The position numbers and the translations under genes are program-made. This document shows positions 35,722 through 46,804 of a stretch of 64,000 nucleotides of DNA, in pieces (positions within the stretch are counted from its first letter, which is position 1; every line of letters starts with the position of its first letter). Source of the stretch: Fomitopsis serialis (lineage: Eukaryota > Basidiomycota > Agaricomycetes > Polyporales > Fomitopsidaceae). The notes under the pieces were generated by a model. It saw only the letters and a program-made list of their open reading frames with translations. It had not been told where the DNA came from and did no database searches. The stretch is from the NCBI RefSeq assembly GCF_022376445.1, contig NW_025954968.1, positions 372,001 through 436,000 of the forward strand, given 5' to 3'.

Positions 35722-37300
35722 ACGCGAGCTGTGGGGAGTAAATCATCTGGCAGTTGGATTGGCTATGAGGTCGGCCAGAAGGTGGTGGAGAGTTTGCTTG
35801 TAATTTAGACAAGGCTATGGTATGCAGGCATGCCAGACCTCCCCACGCAACTTTTTATTCCCAATTCTGAACGAGTGATCGGAACGACGGTCGACGCCAC
35901 GGCGGTGCGCGTCAACGATGATCGAGATCCGATTCTGCCACAACGCCGCCACCGCTTCCAAAGTCAAGTTGGTCGCCTTCGCACTGGCGCCGGCGGCTCA
36001 TTTACTGCGACACAGTTCAATCATGACTGTTCCCTGCTCCCTAAACAACAGGCATAAGCTGCTGGATCTTGTTGATTCGATACGACGTTTGCATCGCGCA
36101 AGATACCCAGGTACATGCACCTTGAAGTTCATTGATTGGATAGCGGTGTCTGAGGCTCTCAAGAACTTCAGGCCTCGACCTCAACGTACTCGGTTGTCCA
36201 AAATAGCAGGGAATCCAACGCAGAGAATCATTCGTTGATGTAATGGCGGATCTTTCTTATGATGCGATACACGATGCGCCGCGAATACGGCCTAGTGTAA
36301 GGCTCTGGATTCTGGATTCCTGACGACGAAACCTTTGGCCTCGATATACCACAGAGCTTCTGCATCTATGCCCTCTATGTCGGTCTTATGCGCTGTTACA
36401 TACAGTACCCTCATGCAGGGTCGTAGACACGCTGTGCCCATGGAGGCATGCGTGGTCCACAGGCAAGTTCATAACACTGGAAACCGTACTTTGATGAAGC
36501 TGACCTCCTCCGGTGCCCCACTTGCCGTTCCATCACCATGTGTGAGTCGCGGAGTGGACCAATTAGGCATATCGTACGCATCAGCTATTATCGTGCCCGT
36601 CGCCCGCATGGCGCTGACCATAGCCTCGCCTTTTTCAGCCGTCGCTTTGTCCTTGAGGTGGACCCACAAGTACCCGAGTTCGGCAACCACCCCCAAATCG
36701 TGATCCACGCTGCGGACAGGACTGGGCCTGCGAATCTGAAACCCACGTGTTCGCAGCCTTTGTGCCACTCGGGCCAAACGTATAAATGGAGCTCGACGCT
36801 CGCGCTTTTGCAGCTCAACCGCTACGACCCTTCGTCTCCCCCCACCTTCAGGCTGCCTTTTGCCTCGCTTCCTGGTCGCTGGTTATGTGGCTCTGCTCTC
36901 AAGTGGTGAACCTCGTCAGCTGCTCCAGGTTCTGTATGCCCGACCGCCGTAAGGACGCCACTCGTCGACCAAGGGCGCGCGCCGTCGCGCATAGGGGTAT
37001 GTCTTTTATACCATCTCGACGCACTTGAACTAACCCTGACGCGTAGATCGACTCTCCAGCCGCAGCGATGTTTGTCCCGCCGCTCACTGTCAGCCAGACG
37101 CGACATCGAGTGGCATTCAACGACCGTCAGCCTGCGCCACCGACGCGACGTGAGATCGACCAGCCGCCCTGTCAGCCGCCATGCTTTTTAAGGTGCTTGT
37201 TTCTCTGGACTGCGTGCGTTCCCTCTTGTATGTCTTGCCTCTCTGTGTGCCTGCTCCTCTGGTCCGACCTGTTGCGTCCGAGTCTGGCTGTGTCAAGAGC
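35722..37300. other. Stretch without firm gene
   Basis: A minus-strand frame at 36469-36777 (with VHLKDKATAEKGEAMVSAMR) looks somewhat protein-like but has no family match and no splice partners I can defend. The rest is short overlapping frames. Confidence 0.35.
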
Positions 37301-37310
37301 TCGACGTCGG

Positions 37311-37600
37311 GCGAAGAGTCAAGCGCCGCAAGGTAAAGGAGGCTGGCCTCCAGGTCGCTCGGATGAGCGAAGGGTCAAGCGCCGCAAGGTATACAACGGA
37401 GGCTGCGTCAAGGGTCAAGCGCCCAATTGGCTCGCCTCAAGAGCTCGGTTACAAGTGAAGTGTCAAGCACCGCAAGAAGAATCCGAGGCTAGCTTCAAGG
37501 GCTCTGGTACGAGCGAAGGGTCAAGCGCCACAAGGAAAAGCCGAGGCTAGCCTCAAGGTGCTCCAACGAGCGAAGAGTCAAGCGCCGCAAGGACATGGCT
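37311..37600 (+). repeat. Minisatellite of about 57 bp
   Basis: A degenerate unit starting GCGAAGGGTCAAGCGCCGCA and continuing with AAGG, a GAGGCT core and a CTCAAGG end recurs at about 37311, 37367, 37455, 37513 and 37570. The spacings are 56, 88, 58 and 57 bases; the second unit carries an extra insert. The unit crosses all frames and is not obviously coding. Confidence 0.7.
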
Positions 37601-38044
37601 GCGTCTAGTGCAAGAGCAGCAAGTTGGGCCACCCGAGGGCGGGCGGGTGCTCGCGGCGACGCGGTGCCTGTCCGGGCGCGGACCTTTACGTGGTCCTCGG
37701 GATAAGTACCCTCGCGCACTTGTGCGAGGGGAAACCAACACGCGCCGAAGTGTTTTCTGCAGGACGGTACATTATCTCGGTATGTCGCACCGATGTAGCA
37801 TGCGGATGAGGTATTGTCGTGCTATGAGAGTGAGATTTATTCTTACACCACCACATCTAAGTCTCCTGGTCCGTGAGTCCCCTCTTCCCAAAAGCTATCA
37901 TCATCGAGGCTAGTGTGACCTCATCGAACTCTCCGCAATCAATTCAAGAGCCCGTTGAGAGCGAGGTTGGATCGAACACTCAAACTTCTCCAGATGGCTA
38001 TCGCAGACACGAACATCAGGGTCGGGTCATAATGGAAAGACCTA

Positions 38045-40151
38045 TTACGAGACGCACCCAGTCAAGCCCGGCAATTTGACGGTCAAAGAAGGCATTATCT
38101 CTCTGCCCTCCGCGTCCAGAGCCTTCTTCACGTTGAACGTGGCGATGATACTCGCTGTCACCAGCCACAGGCTGTCGTCACTGAAGCGTTGGCCAGGGCA
38201 CGCACTGGAGAGTACATGTTAGATGAAAGCCTTTTAGCCGTTCAATATCGCATACCGTCGTCCGAACGAGAAGATGTACTCTCGAGGGTCCAGCCCTGCG
38301 TGCTTTCCGGTGGCCGGATCTATAAATCTGTCTGGGTTGAAAGTATCGGGATCCGTGTAGTGATTGGCGTCGTGAGCCATTTGCCTAGCCAAGGCCATCA
38401 GGAGCGTCATGATTGAAATGTGTCTGAGTAAGGGAACGAACGCTACGAACCAGATATTAGGGAGCACTAATGTTCCCTTCGGGACGCGATATCCACAATA
38501 TTCGTCCTCTTCCATCACACGTCGCGGAACGCCTTGATAGATTTAAGTTGAGGTCATATCCTCACAATATGGATTGAACATACTGAGGCGCAACGGCGGG
38601 TTGATACTGGGCACCAACAGAATCAGAGTGAGTGGCGTACGAAAACTAGACAATCACCGGCAGACTAACCGGTAGACTTCCCAGAGAATCGCGTCCACAT
38701 ATGGCAGCGAATCTCTGTCACTGAGATCAGGAAGACGCTCAGTGCCTACAACCTCGTCGATGTTTTGTTGTGCCTTCGCGAACACGTCCTCATGAAGGGC
38801 CATGGTGACGAGGAATGTGTTGACGGGGATTGTCAGCTGGTTCAAGATCCTCAGGAACAGAGACAAGAGGTCATGCCCATCACTACTCACAGCCCCGAAG
38901 CCAGCTGCCGATGATGTAGGGGGTCAGAAGTCAAAGGCTCTGGAAAGAGCAAGAAGTCGACTTACCGAGAAACACTATGAAGGCAATCTTTTTTACATCT
39001 TCATCATCGCCCAGTTGATGTAGCTTCGACGCACTCGCGTCCATTATATGTGTAATGAATGAGTCTGTTGCTGTTCCAGAATTCTGAGGCACGATTAAAC
39101 GATGACAACTATGGCCAATAGACGATATCACCATCGCTGCTTTGGCGTCTTCAAAAGATGAATTCATCACGCGCTCCAGTACTGATCGTGTCTCCAAAAG
39201 CCCCGATCCGAAGAGAATACCGAGTATCCATGAGGGTACATACGTCGCTGTTAAGACATCGTCAGCTCACTCGTCGAGGCGGGACGTGCGAAGGCACATA
39301 CAGAACGGAAGATTGTCCACCAAGGCTGCGGTGGGTGTGCCTGCTACATCAACAAGCATCTGCACGATAGCCTCGCCAGAGCTTAAAAAGTCCTCATCAT
39401 AGGGTTTTCCGTAAGTGGAACCCATGATCAACGCAGCCGCGAAGCTGCAGAGGGCTCAGTACCCTCACACATGCAAAGGTGCAGACCCTACCGTTTGATA
39501 TGGCATGCAAAGGCATCCGGTTCTTGCGCAAGACGTAGCAGCAGTGCTATTGTCTCCCTCTGCTGGACAGGACGAAGACGAGCCAACGCAGCTTGGTCGC
39601 CAAAGCTTGCCTGCATCAGTCTTCGATGCAGGCGCCACCGTTCTCCATAACCGAGAAAAGGAGTCATGATGTCAAGTCCCATCCTCATCAAAGGGAACAG
39701 CATATTGTGAGCGCAATTAAAAGGATCAGTAGCGAAGGTGGTTGCTTACATCGTCAACAAACGGGATGAAGACCTGTCCGAGTATTTCGCCCCCCGCGAT
39801 GTCAACAGCTCATTTGCGGCGTGCAGGGAATTAATGACTAGAGTGGGTTGTTGCAGGACCTTCATGAATACGATATCGCCTGCAAGACATTCAGCTCGAC
39901 GGCATAGTCACCTTTGGTGATGCCACCTCAATGTATGCTTCCTCACCGTATTTCTGACCCCACTTCGCAAATAAATGGTATTGGAGGTTCTTAGGAAACT
40001 GGTGGACATTGCGAAGCAGTGGAAGAGATCGTGGTCCAGGTGGGAGCCGAGCTAAGCGGGAACATTTACTAGCCTGAGAGATGTAGAGAAGACAGAGCAT
40101 GAGCGCCGCTGCAAGAAAGCTTGCAACCGACGCAGGCGATGTGAGCAGCAT
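38045..40151 (-). CDS. Cytochrome P450 monooxygenase
   Basis: On the minus strand ATG 40151 opens an N-terminal membrane anchor (SFLAAALMLCLLYISQAS), followed by the proline hinge LARLPPGPRSLPLL. Recognised parts in order: VINSLHAANELLTSRGAKYS, PFLGYGERWRLHRRLMQASF (helix C), an I-helix segment AAGFGA spliced to LTIPVNTFLVTMALHEDV, the K-helix ExxR type region LPYVDAILWEVYR, the aromatic PERF-like FNPDRFIDPATGKHAGLD, and the heme loop FSFGRRACPGQRF with the Cys ligand, made by splicing at about 38262. The order is complete, and the C-terminus ends LPGLTGCVS at 38045, slightly shorter than usual. It resembles the expanded P450 families of wood-decay basidiomycetes. Exon joins in the middle (38.9-39.4 kb) were only partly checked. 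Confidence 0.85.
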
Positions 40152-40770
40152 GTCTGATGCAATGAAGCTGGAGATACACCTTGGAAGACGTGACTCGGCC
40201 GCATACTAGCCTCGCCCTTATACGTGGGGTTCGCATCGCTTTTGAGAACTTGACGGCTCCAGGCGATGGCCAGCTGGGGCCGAACCCGAAGGACACCTCG
40301 TGTACGATGACACTGGACGTGTCTAGGGTCCAACGAGACAAAATGGAAGTAAACACCATTGAAGGCATCTGAGGGCTGACAGGAAGAGCTGCGTATCGAG
40401 AGGACAACACCTGCGGTACCCAAGCGGTACCTGGTAGAACTTGTAGGTCGAGCCCGATATAGAATAGACCTAGCTTCACTCGACGCACATAAGCTCTCAC
40501 TGAATTGATTAATTCCTGCACATGATCGGAGGAGCTATGTCAGTGACTGATCTGGCTGAGAACGCTTACTCACTAGCACTCACCAAAAGTAGCTGGTAGA
40601 GGGATAATTCTTCAATGGCAGTGACGACGTTATTCTGACCCTGAGCCAACTGCAGTCTCTGAGCGATGGCACGATCGGCTTATGTTTCATGATCAACGTC
40701 ATAAACACATTGAGAGCAGTGGGAGACACCACGATAAGTCTCGAACGCGACGACGCAGACGTTATCTTCC
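40152..40770. other. Intergenic, upstream of the P450 gene
   Basis: Overlapping short frames on both strands, none with a motif. Probably the P450 promoter and the 3' flank of the vWFA gene. Confidence 0.4.
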
Positions 40771-40774
40771 AGCT

Positions 40775-41880
40775 TTAGAAGGGATTACCGTACTCCAGAA
40801 CCGTGCCGATGGGATTGGCACCGTTGTCAAGAGCGCTATAAACGGCACCGTGGAGGATTTTGACGAGCGTTCGAAGGTGCGCTGGTTGGGGTTGTGAACA
40901 GTCGTGTCCACGATGTCCTACAAAGCAGGGACAATGAGTAAATGTGAGAAGGCTTGAAGGGTTCTTGGAGTGTAACGTACGCGGATAACATACTTCTGCA
41001 CGAACTGGGTGCCGAGCTGGGGCGAGGGGATCCTGTTCGCTTCGAGACAACGCGGCATCAACGATGACCATCTCGGGATCGTCGGCTGTCAGGGGAGGTC
41101 TCAGTCTGTGCTCGATGTGCATAGGACGATGAAAGCGTACTCGGAACACCATCGGTGATGACGATGCATGTTGGTCGGCTTTGAGCCTTACTCCTTGAGC
41201 TTAGGGATGCACTTTCTGACCACCTCGTAGAGCTTCTGACCAGTTGGCGTCTGGCCTGGTGTTCCATTTTCATCAGAGGTCCACGTTACACGGGAAGAAT
41301 GCTGACCTTCCAGTCGAACCTCTTGGAAAAGGCCACGGACAGCGATCTTGCTCTGCAGAACTATGAGCACTCATCAATGGCGGGCAAGTCAGGCATAGGC
41401 TTACCCCTACATCCAGGAGGGAACGGTCGTTGTTCAGGAAGTAGATATCAATGCCGCCCGCGACATCTGCAAGCGCTGCGCCCGCGTTGATCCCGGGCCA
41501 GTATTGGCCCTCTATCTAGGCAATTGAACAGGTCAAGATGCTGTCATACGACGTCGTACATGCAATGCAATGCCTTCGTGCCTCGCGCAAGGTGCGTTCC
41601 ACCCGCGTACTTGAATGTTCAACGCTTTCGCCTGAACGGTAACCAGCAGCCTTCCGCAGTGGTTAGGTTTGGAGATGAGAGCAATAAGGCTGATCTTACC
41701 GCTCCATATGGGTGATCAAGAAGTGACTTCCGCGCGCTGGGCTATAGTCAATGGCAGGCTGCAGCTGGTCAGTGGAACGAAGGAACGAGGTGTATTCAGT
41801 GGCCACGGCCGGCAGTGGACGCGAGGCACGTGAACGCGTACCCCGATCATCATCTTAGACGCGTCGATGGATAGACTCGA
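40775..41880 (-). CDS. vWFA-domain protein, frame interrupted
   Basis: The minus strand carries the successive blocks of a von Willebrand factor A domain in the right order: ALADVAGGIDIYFLNNDRS (about 41480), EGQ spliced to TPTGQKLYEVVRKCIPKLK (about 41250), TCIVITDGVPS (about 41165), DDPEMVIVDAAL (about 41070), LGTQFVQKYVIR spliced to DIVDTTVHNPNQR (about 41000-40900), and LVKILHGAVYSALDN (about 40860). In fungi this arrangement is found in cytosolic vWFA proteins of unknown function. The usual N-terminal D-D-S-G-S-M metal site is not seen, and at least three one-base frame changes separate the blocks. Either a decayed gene or one hit by the same single-base errors seen elsewhere; the start is not defined. 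Confidence 0.55.
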
Positions 41881-41922
41881 CGCGACGCGCGTCGCTCACC
41901 AGTGCTTCACGAGCCCACCATC

Positions 41923-42743
41923 ATGCCAGAGCAACAGAAGCGGGGTGCCTTCATCGTCTTCGAGGGTCTCGACAGGTCCGGAAAAAGCACGCAGGCTGCG
42001 ATGCTTGTCGATCGCCTCAAGCAGGAGCGCGCCGACGTCAAGCTCATCAAATTCCCTGGTGCGCACTCTCCCTGGACTTCTCCTGTGAACGTCGCTGCAA
42101 CGCGTTGTCACGATAGACCGCACGACGCCAGTCGGGAAGATGATCGACTCTTACCTGCGCTCTCAGTCTGAACTCGACGACCGTGCGATCCACCTCCTCT
42201 TCTCCGCAAACCGCTGGGAGCTCGCGTACGCCTATCCTCTTTTCCGCATATGAAACCACCGGCTGCTAACCACACTCCTGTACTTAGATCTACTATAGAA
42301 GCCACTCTTCGTGCGGGCACGACCATCGTTGCGACCGCTACGCCTTCTCCGGGATCGCCTTTTCGTTCTGCAAGCCGTCCAACTTGTCATATGAATGGTG
42401 CCGCGCACCCGACATTGGCCTCCCCGCGCCGGACCTCACCCTCTTCCTGGACGTCGGGCCCGACACCGTCAAATCGCGCGGTGGCTTCGGCGAGGAGCGC
42501 TACGAGACGGAGGAGGTGCAGCAGAAGGTGAAGGATGTGTTTGAGCGGATCGGGGAGGAGATGGGCATGGGGCTGCTCACGGAGGGTGGTTGGGTCGTCG
42601 TTGAGGGCGACTTCGAGAAGGAGAAGGTTGCGGAGGTCATCTGGGATTGGGTCAAGCCTCTCAGCGGCGGCGTGTCAAGACCGCTCCGAACGCTCTGGGA
42701 CGAGAAGGAAAACAAGGAGCGGAACGACCAGCTGTATATCTGA
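41923..42743 (+). CDS. Thymidylate kinase
   Basis: join(41923..42058, 42117..42225, 42288..42743). The enzyme phosphorylates dTMP to dTDP and is essential for DNA synthesis (yeast CDC8). The start carries the P-loop FIVFEGLDRSGKSTQAAML. Exon 2 has the DRTTPVGKMIDSYLR dTMP-site region and SANRWEL. Exon 3 carries TLRAGTTIV, the DRY-type motif, and the LID-side sequence YEWCRAPDIGLPAPDLTLFL. The exons total 701 bases, one short of 234 codons: ATC GTT GC at 42325-42331 should read ATC GTT TGC so that the DRYAFSG motif forms. One T is missing from a TTT run. With it restored the reading frame is continuous to TGA 42741-42743. It converges with CWC27, 108 bp away. Confidence 0.9.
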
Positions 42744-42851
42744 GGGGGCGTCAGCGAGGGACATCAGTGGCATGGGGATATAGGAAGTAATACACAAATG
42801 TACAACGAGCAATCACAGTATACATAGCATCGGAAGCGAGAGCATGCATTG

Positions 42852-44920
42852 CTATCGCCTGTACCCTCGTCTCCCATCCTTCGGTTTCATCGCTCGCTTC
42901 CTCTCCCTCTCCTCCTCCTTCGCCCTCGCGCCTCTCTGCCTCGGATCAATGACCTCGTAGTCTCGTTCCGCCTTGGCCACCTCCTCTTCATTCCCTTTCG
43001 GAAAAGACAGCTTATGCCCCAAGAACCCGAAATCATCATCCACTTCCATGCCCTCCTCTTCTCCCGTCCCAACAGCTGCGGCCCCCTCGCTCACACCAGC
43101 CTCACCATCCACATGAGAGGCACCAGGTTCGCCGGAATCTCCTTCCTCAGGCGTAGTGCGATTGATCTTGCTCCGAAAGCTGTTCAGCGCTGCGAGGACA
43201 TCACCCTCATCCTTCCGCTTGCCCTTCTTGTGCACGCCGCGGCCCTTCGTGTACTTGGCCATCTCCTCTTCGAGATAGGAACGCTTCTGCTTCTTCCGCG
43301 CGCGCTCCTCATCGCTGTCCTCGCCCGCGGCCCGCTGTGTCAGCTTACGGATGTCAGCCTCCATCTTCTCAATCTCAGTCTGGCGTGCGGTTCTTCGCGG
43401 GACAATGAGTACGGGAGAGCCAAAGAGCGACGATTGCGCACTTCTCTGCTGCCTTTTCTTGGGCGTGTTTCTCGCGGATTTTGATGATCTCGATGTCCTC
43501 TTTCTTGGACGGTTTCGAGGAGGCCTCAGGCTGGACCACCGTGAGCAACCGTATCTTCAATGCTGATGTCACGGAGTACTAACCGTCTTCGACTCTTCGC
43601 TGTGGCCTTTTGTCTGTTTCGACTTCTTCTCCTTGACAGGTGGGCCATTCAAGTCGGGCATTCCGATGGCCTGTACAGGCTCAAGCACTGAACGTAGATC
43701 AATATCGTCATTTCTGCGGCAGTTGAGCAGACGTACGATCAGGGCGAACGATAGCTTTCTTCTTGAACAATACGGGTTCTTCCTCCTCACCGCCCTCGTC
43801 CGCACCGAAGCTGAGCAACTTGACGTCCCTACGCGCACGTAGTCAGTGCCACTGCCACCGAGAACTGCACGAAAACGGTCGACACACGCACTTCTTCGCT
43901 CCTCGTCGTCGTTGCTCCTCTTCTCGCGCCCTCTGGGCTTTCTCCCGTGCACGATGTTGTGCGCGTTTCTCCTCAGCGGTAATACGTGGGATAATATCCG
44001 GGAAGGGGTTGTCGACGATACGAACGGACTTGATCTTAGGCGGGCTATGGGGGAATGATTAGAGCGCGTGATTGACAGTGGAAGTGGTGGAACTAACTAG
44101 AGCGGTCGCTCGTTGTCGTCAACCTCTAGTGGAGGGTGCCTAAAGATCTCATGACAACCTTCAGCACTAGGGAGGTAAGGACGAACCCATTTCACCAATC
44201 TTCAACACGTCTAGACACATGCCTCTTCTCAGCGACTACAGATGGTAGAAGCAACGGCCGGACGTACTGTAGAGCGTATCACCGATCACACGGCCGAAGA
44301 GCGTATGTTTGCCGTGAAGTTCGTCGGCGCGGTCTATGTTCGAGTGAGTCAAGGCCACACTGACCAACACGCGGCGCACCCAGCGTAATGAAGAATTGTG
44401 AATCATTCGAGTTCTTCTCGCCGTTGTTGGCCATTGCAACAAGCCCTCGGTGTGCGAAACGCAATCGCGGATGTATCTCATCTTCGAATGGCTCTGTTCC
44501 AAGCTGTGAATACCTGTGACGCATTTCAAGAGCTGGGCTACGTACCTCCGTAGAAGGATTCTCCACCTGCACCCGTGCCCGTTCTATCTCCCGTCTGTAC
44601 CAGGAAGTTGGGAACGATCCTAGCGAAGACATGAGCTTTTGCTGAGCTTACGATGAAGCAGCCTCATACCGGTGGAATATGACACCGTCGTAGTAGCCTG
44701 ACCAGATATGAGAATGGATACATGTCTGAAGAACTGCATGGACTGCGCACCTTCCATGGCCAGAGCAATGAAATTCCTACATGTTTTCGGTGTTTCCTGC
44801 AGTCTCGTCAGGTGCGGTGGCCAGCCCCTGCGACATACAACACACCTTTGACCACAGCTCAATGTCAATCTCTCCCGCAGTTGTGTCGACAATCACTCGT
44901 CCTCGCGTCGGAAGGGCCAT
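42852..44920 (-). CDS. CWC27: Spliceosome-associated cyclophilin
   Basis: The minus-strand ATG 44920 (context CCACCATGG) opens a cyclophilin-type prolyl isomerase domain. Blocks assembled through GT-AG exons are [108 protein letters not shown] and TLFGRVIGDTLYNVLKI. The LWSK start and [10 protein letters not shown] segment match CWC27 (SDCCAG10/NY-CO-10), a component of activated spliceosomes. After the domain comes a Lys/Glu-rich coiled stretch, and the C-terminus (DDDFGFLGHKLSFPKG, then a basic tail) is the known CWC27 C-terminal motif. About ten exons join in phase. One exception is near 43440, where the donor reads AAGTGCGC and needs AAGGTGCGC, a one-G loss. It shares a 226-bp divergent promoter with the UBC6-type gene. 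Confidence 0.9.
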
Positions 44921-45146
44921 GGTGGATGGAGTCGGTGGCGGAGGCAAGGCCGCTCGAGTGCTCGACGAGCTGGACGCGCCGGGCGCTGAAGCGGTCGCCT
45001 CCCGAGATCACGCGACCGGGTGCACGCGAGGTCCACATGGCCGCTGAACAAGGCCTGGGCGGTCGTCCCCTCGCACACAGCTCCGCCCAATCCGCCCACT
45101 CTCCCCGTCGTCCTCATCGTCCATCACTCGCCCACCGTCCCCCGCC

Positions 45147-46291
45147 ATGGCGTCCAAGGCAGCACACAAGCGTGTACGCAGCAGTCCCTCTCCTTCCCCG
45201 ATCGTGCCACTGACGGGCCTGCTGGACAGCTCACAAAGGAGTACATGACCATGCAGAGGGATCCGCCGCCCTTCGTCTGGGCCGTGCCCGAGGAGAAGAA
45301 CATCCTGACTTGTGAGTGCGCTGGCTGCTCGGGCGTACTTATAGCTCACCCGGGATATGCAGGGAATTATATAATTGTACGTCCGTGCTCGCTTTTGTGC
45401 CGTAGTCCAGCGCGCTCAAGTGGCTATCTCCTTGGGTGTCCAGCGCGGGCCTCCCGACTCCCCCTTTGCCGGCGGCGAGTATCACGGTGTCCTTCTCTTC
45501 CCCTCGAGTACCCGTTCAAGCCGCCAGGTATCAAAGTACGTGCCCCCTGTGTCGTGTGTATATCCGCTCATGCTGACCGATCGACCGCATTCCAGATGTT
45601 AACGCCCTCAGGCCGCTTTCAGCCAGACCGGAAGATTTGCTTCTCCATGTCCGACTTCCATCCAGGAACGGTACGTGTGGCTTCATTGTGCGCTGTTGGA
45701 ATCCCACTTACGCCTCGCGTGCCGGATCAGTGGAACCCCGCATGGAGTGTATCAACAATGTGCGTACCTGACACTCGTCCGCTGAGTGGCTGTGCCATTA
45801 ATCACTCACTCACGGCAGATTGACTGGCCTCCTGTCCTTTATGCTCTCGGATGAGATGACGACGGGCTCAGTGACGTCCACCGACCCAGACAAGCGCATA
45901 TACGCCGTACGCAGTCACGCGTGGAATCTCACCCAGAAGCGCTTCAAGGAGGCGTTCCCGACTACTGCACGCCGGCCATGCAGGACCTCCCCAACATGGG
46001 TGAGAAGGAGCGCGGTTCCGCCTCTACGACCGATCCACCACCGATACTGCCTCCAGCCTTGTCTCGCCACAGACGTCAGCAACGACGGTCACACAACCAG
46101 CACTGCCCACCAGCTCGACTACCACGGATCCAAACGCGTTGTCACGACCTTCACGCCCCGGCGCGAATGGTGAGGCAGCCGCCAATGCGGGGGGCTGGGC
46201 TGACGCCTGGCGGCAGGTCTTCTGGGAGAAGTGGCGGTGGGGCGTCATCCTCGCGCTAGCGCTGGTGGTTTCGCGGATGTCCTCTAGGTGA
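45147..46291 (+). CDS. UBC6: ER tail-anchored ubiquitin-conjugating enzyme E2
   Basis: ATG 45147 gives MASKAAHKR, spliced to LTKEYMTMQRDPPPFVWAVP. Further exons give LTWNYII, RGPPDSPFAGGEYHGVLLFP, the active-site block PDRKICFSMSDFHPGTWNPA (Cys at about 45638) and LTGLLSFMLSDEMTTGSVTS. This is the UBC6/UBE2J type, whose HPN motif is replaced by SMSDFHP. The long Ser/Thr linker leads to WRWGVILALALVVSRMSS, a C-terminal tail anchor, ending at TGA 46289-46291. The enzyme works in ER-associated degradation. Single-base losses occur near 45505 (CCCTC[x]GAGTAC) and 45960 (CC[x]GACTAC), and one more frame change lies near 46020 in the linker. Domain order is complete, so I take it as a functional gene with sequence errors. 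Confidence 0.9.
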
Positions 46292-46804
46292 TCAGTCGTC
46301 TCCCGCCAGACGGCGCCTTTACGTTGTTGGAACGTCATCCGGATGGATGGGAGGTCGTGCTGGCTTACAGTTGGAGGGCTTGCAACGCGATAGATATCGG
46401 TTTTCGATCGAGCCCCTTCCCCTGCAGTTGTCTTTTGGATGTCATCGTTCACTCATGCGGCTCTTTGTGCCTGCCCACACTCCTTGACTTACCATTTCCT
46501 CACTCCCGTATATCCTGCCTAATAGCGGACAATCAGTACTACTACCCCCGTCAATTCTTGTTCAAATAGGCATTGTTGTATTCTAGATTGGAATTCTCAG
46601 TTCCTCGCACAGCTCCTCCAATGATGTATGTTTCAGAGGTACGTCCAAGACTCCAAGCATTTGCATTTGTAGCTACAGGTGAACGACGGTATGATGCGGG
46701 ACATTGCGGGTAGTCAGGGGGATACAGCAAGACTGCGTAGATACAAATGCGATACAACCTGAAGATGCGAGATTCTGTGGTATCAGTTTTGGCATGAAGC
46801 ACTG
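46292..46804. other. Intergenic between convergent genes
   Basis: 3' flanks of the UBC6-type and NTF2-fold genes. AT-richer than the genes; no motif or repeat. Confidence 0.5.

Noticed and set aside
37068..37550. Open frame of 160 codons across the minisatellite
   Set aside because: Its length comes from the repeat, which runs through all frames; no domain or promoter context.
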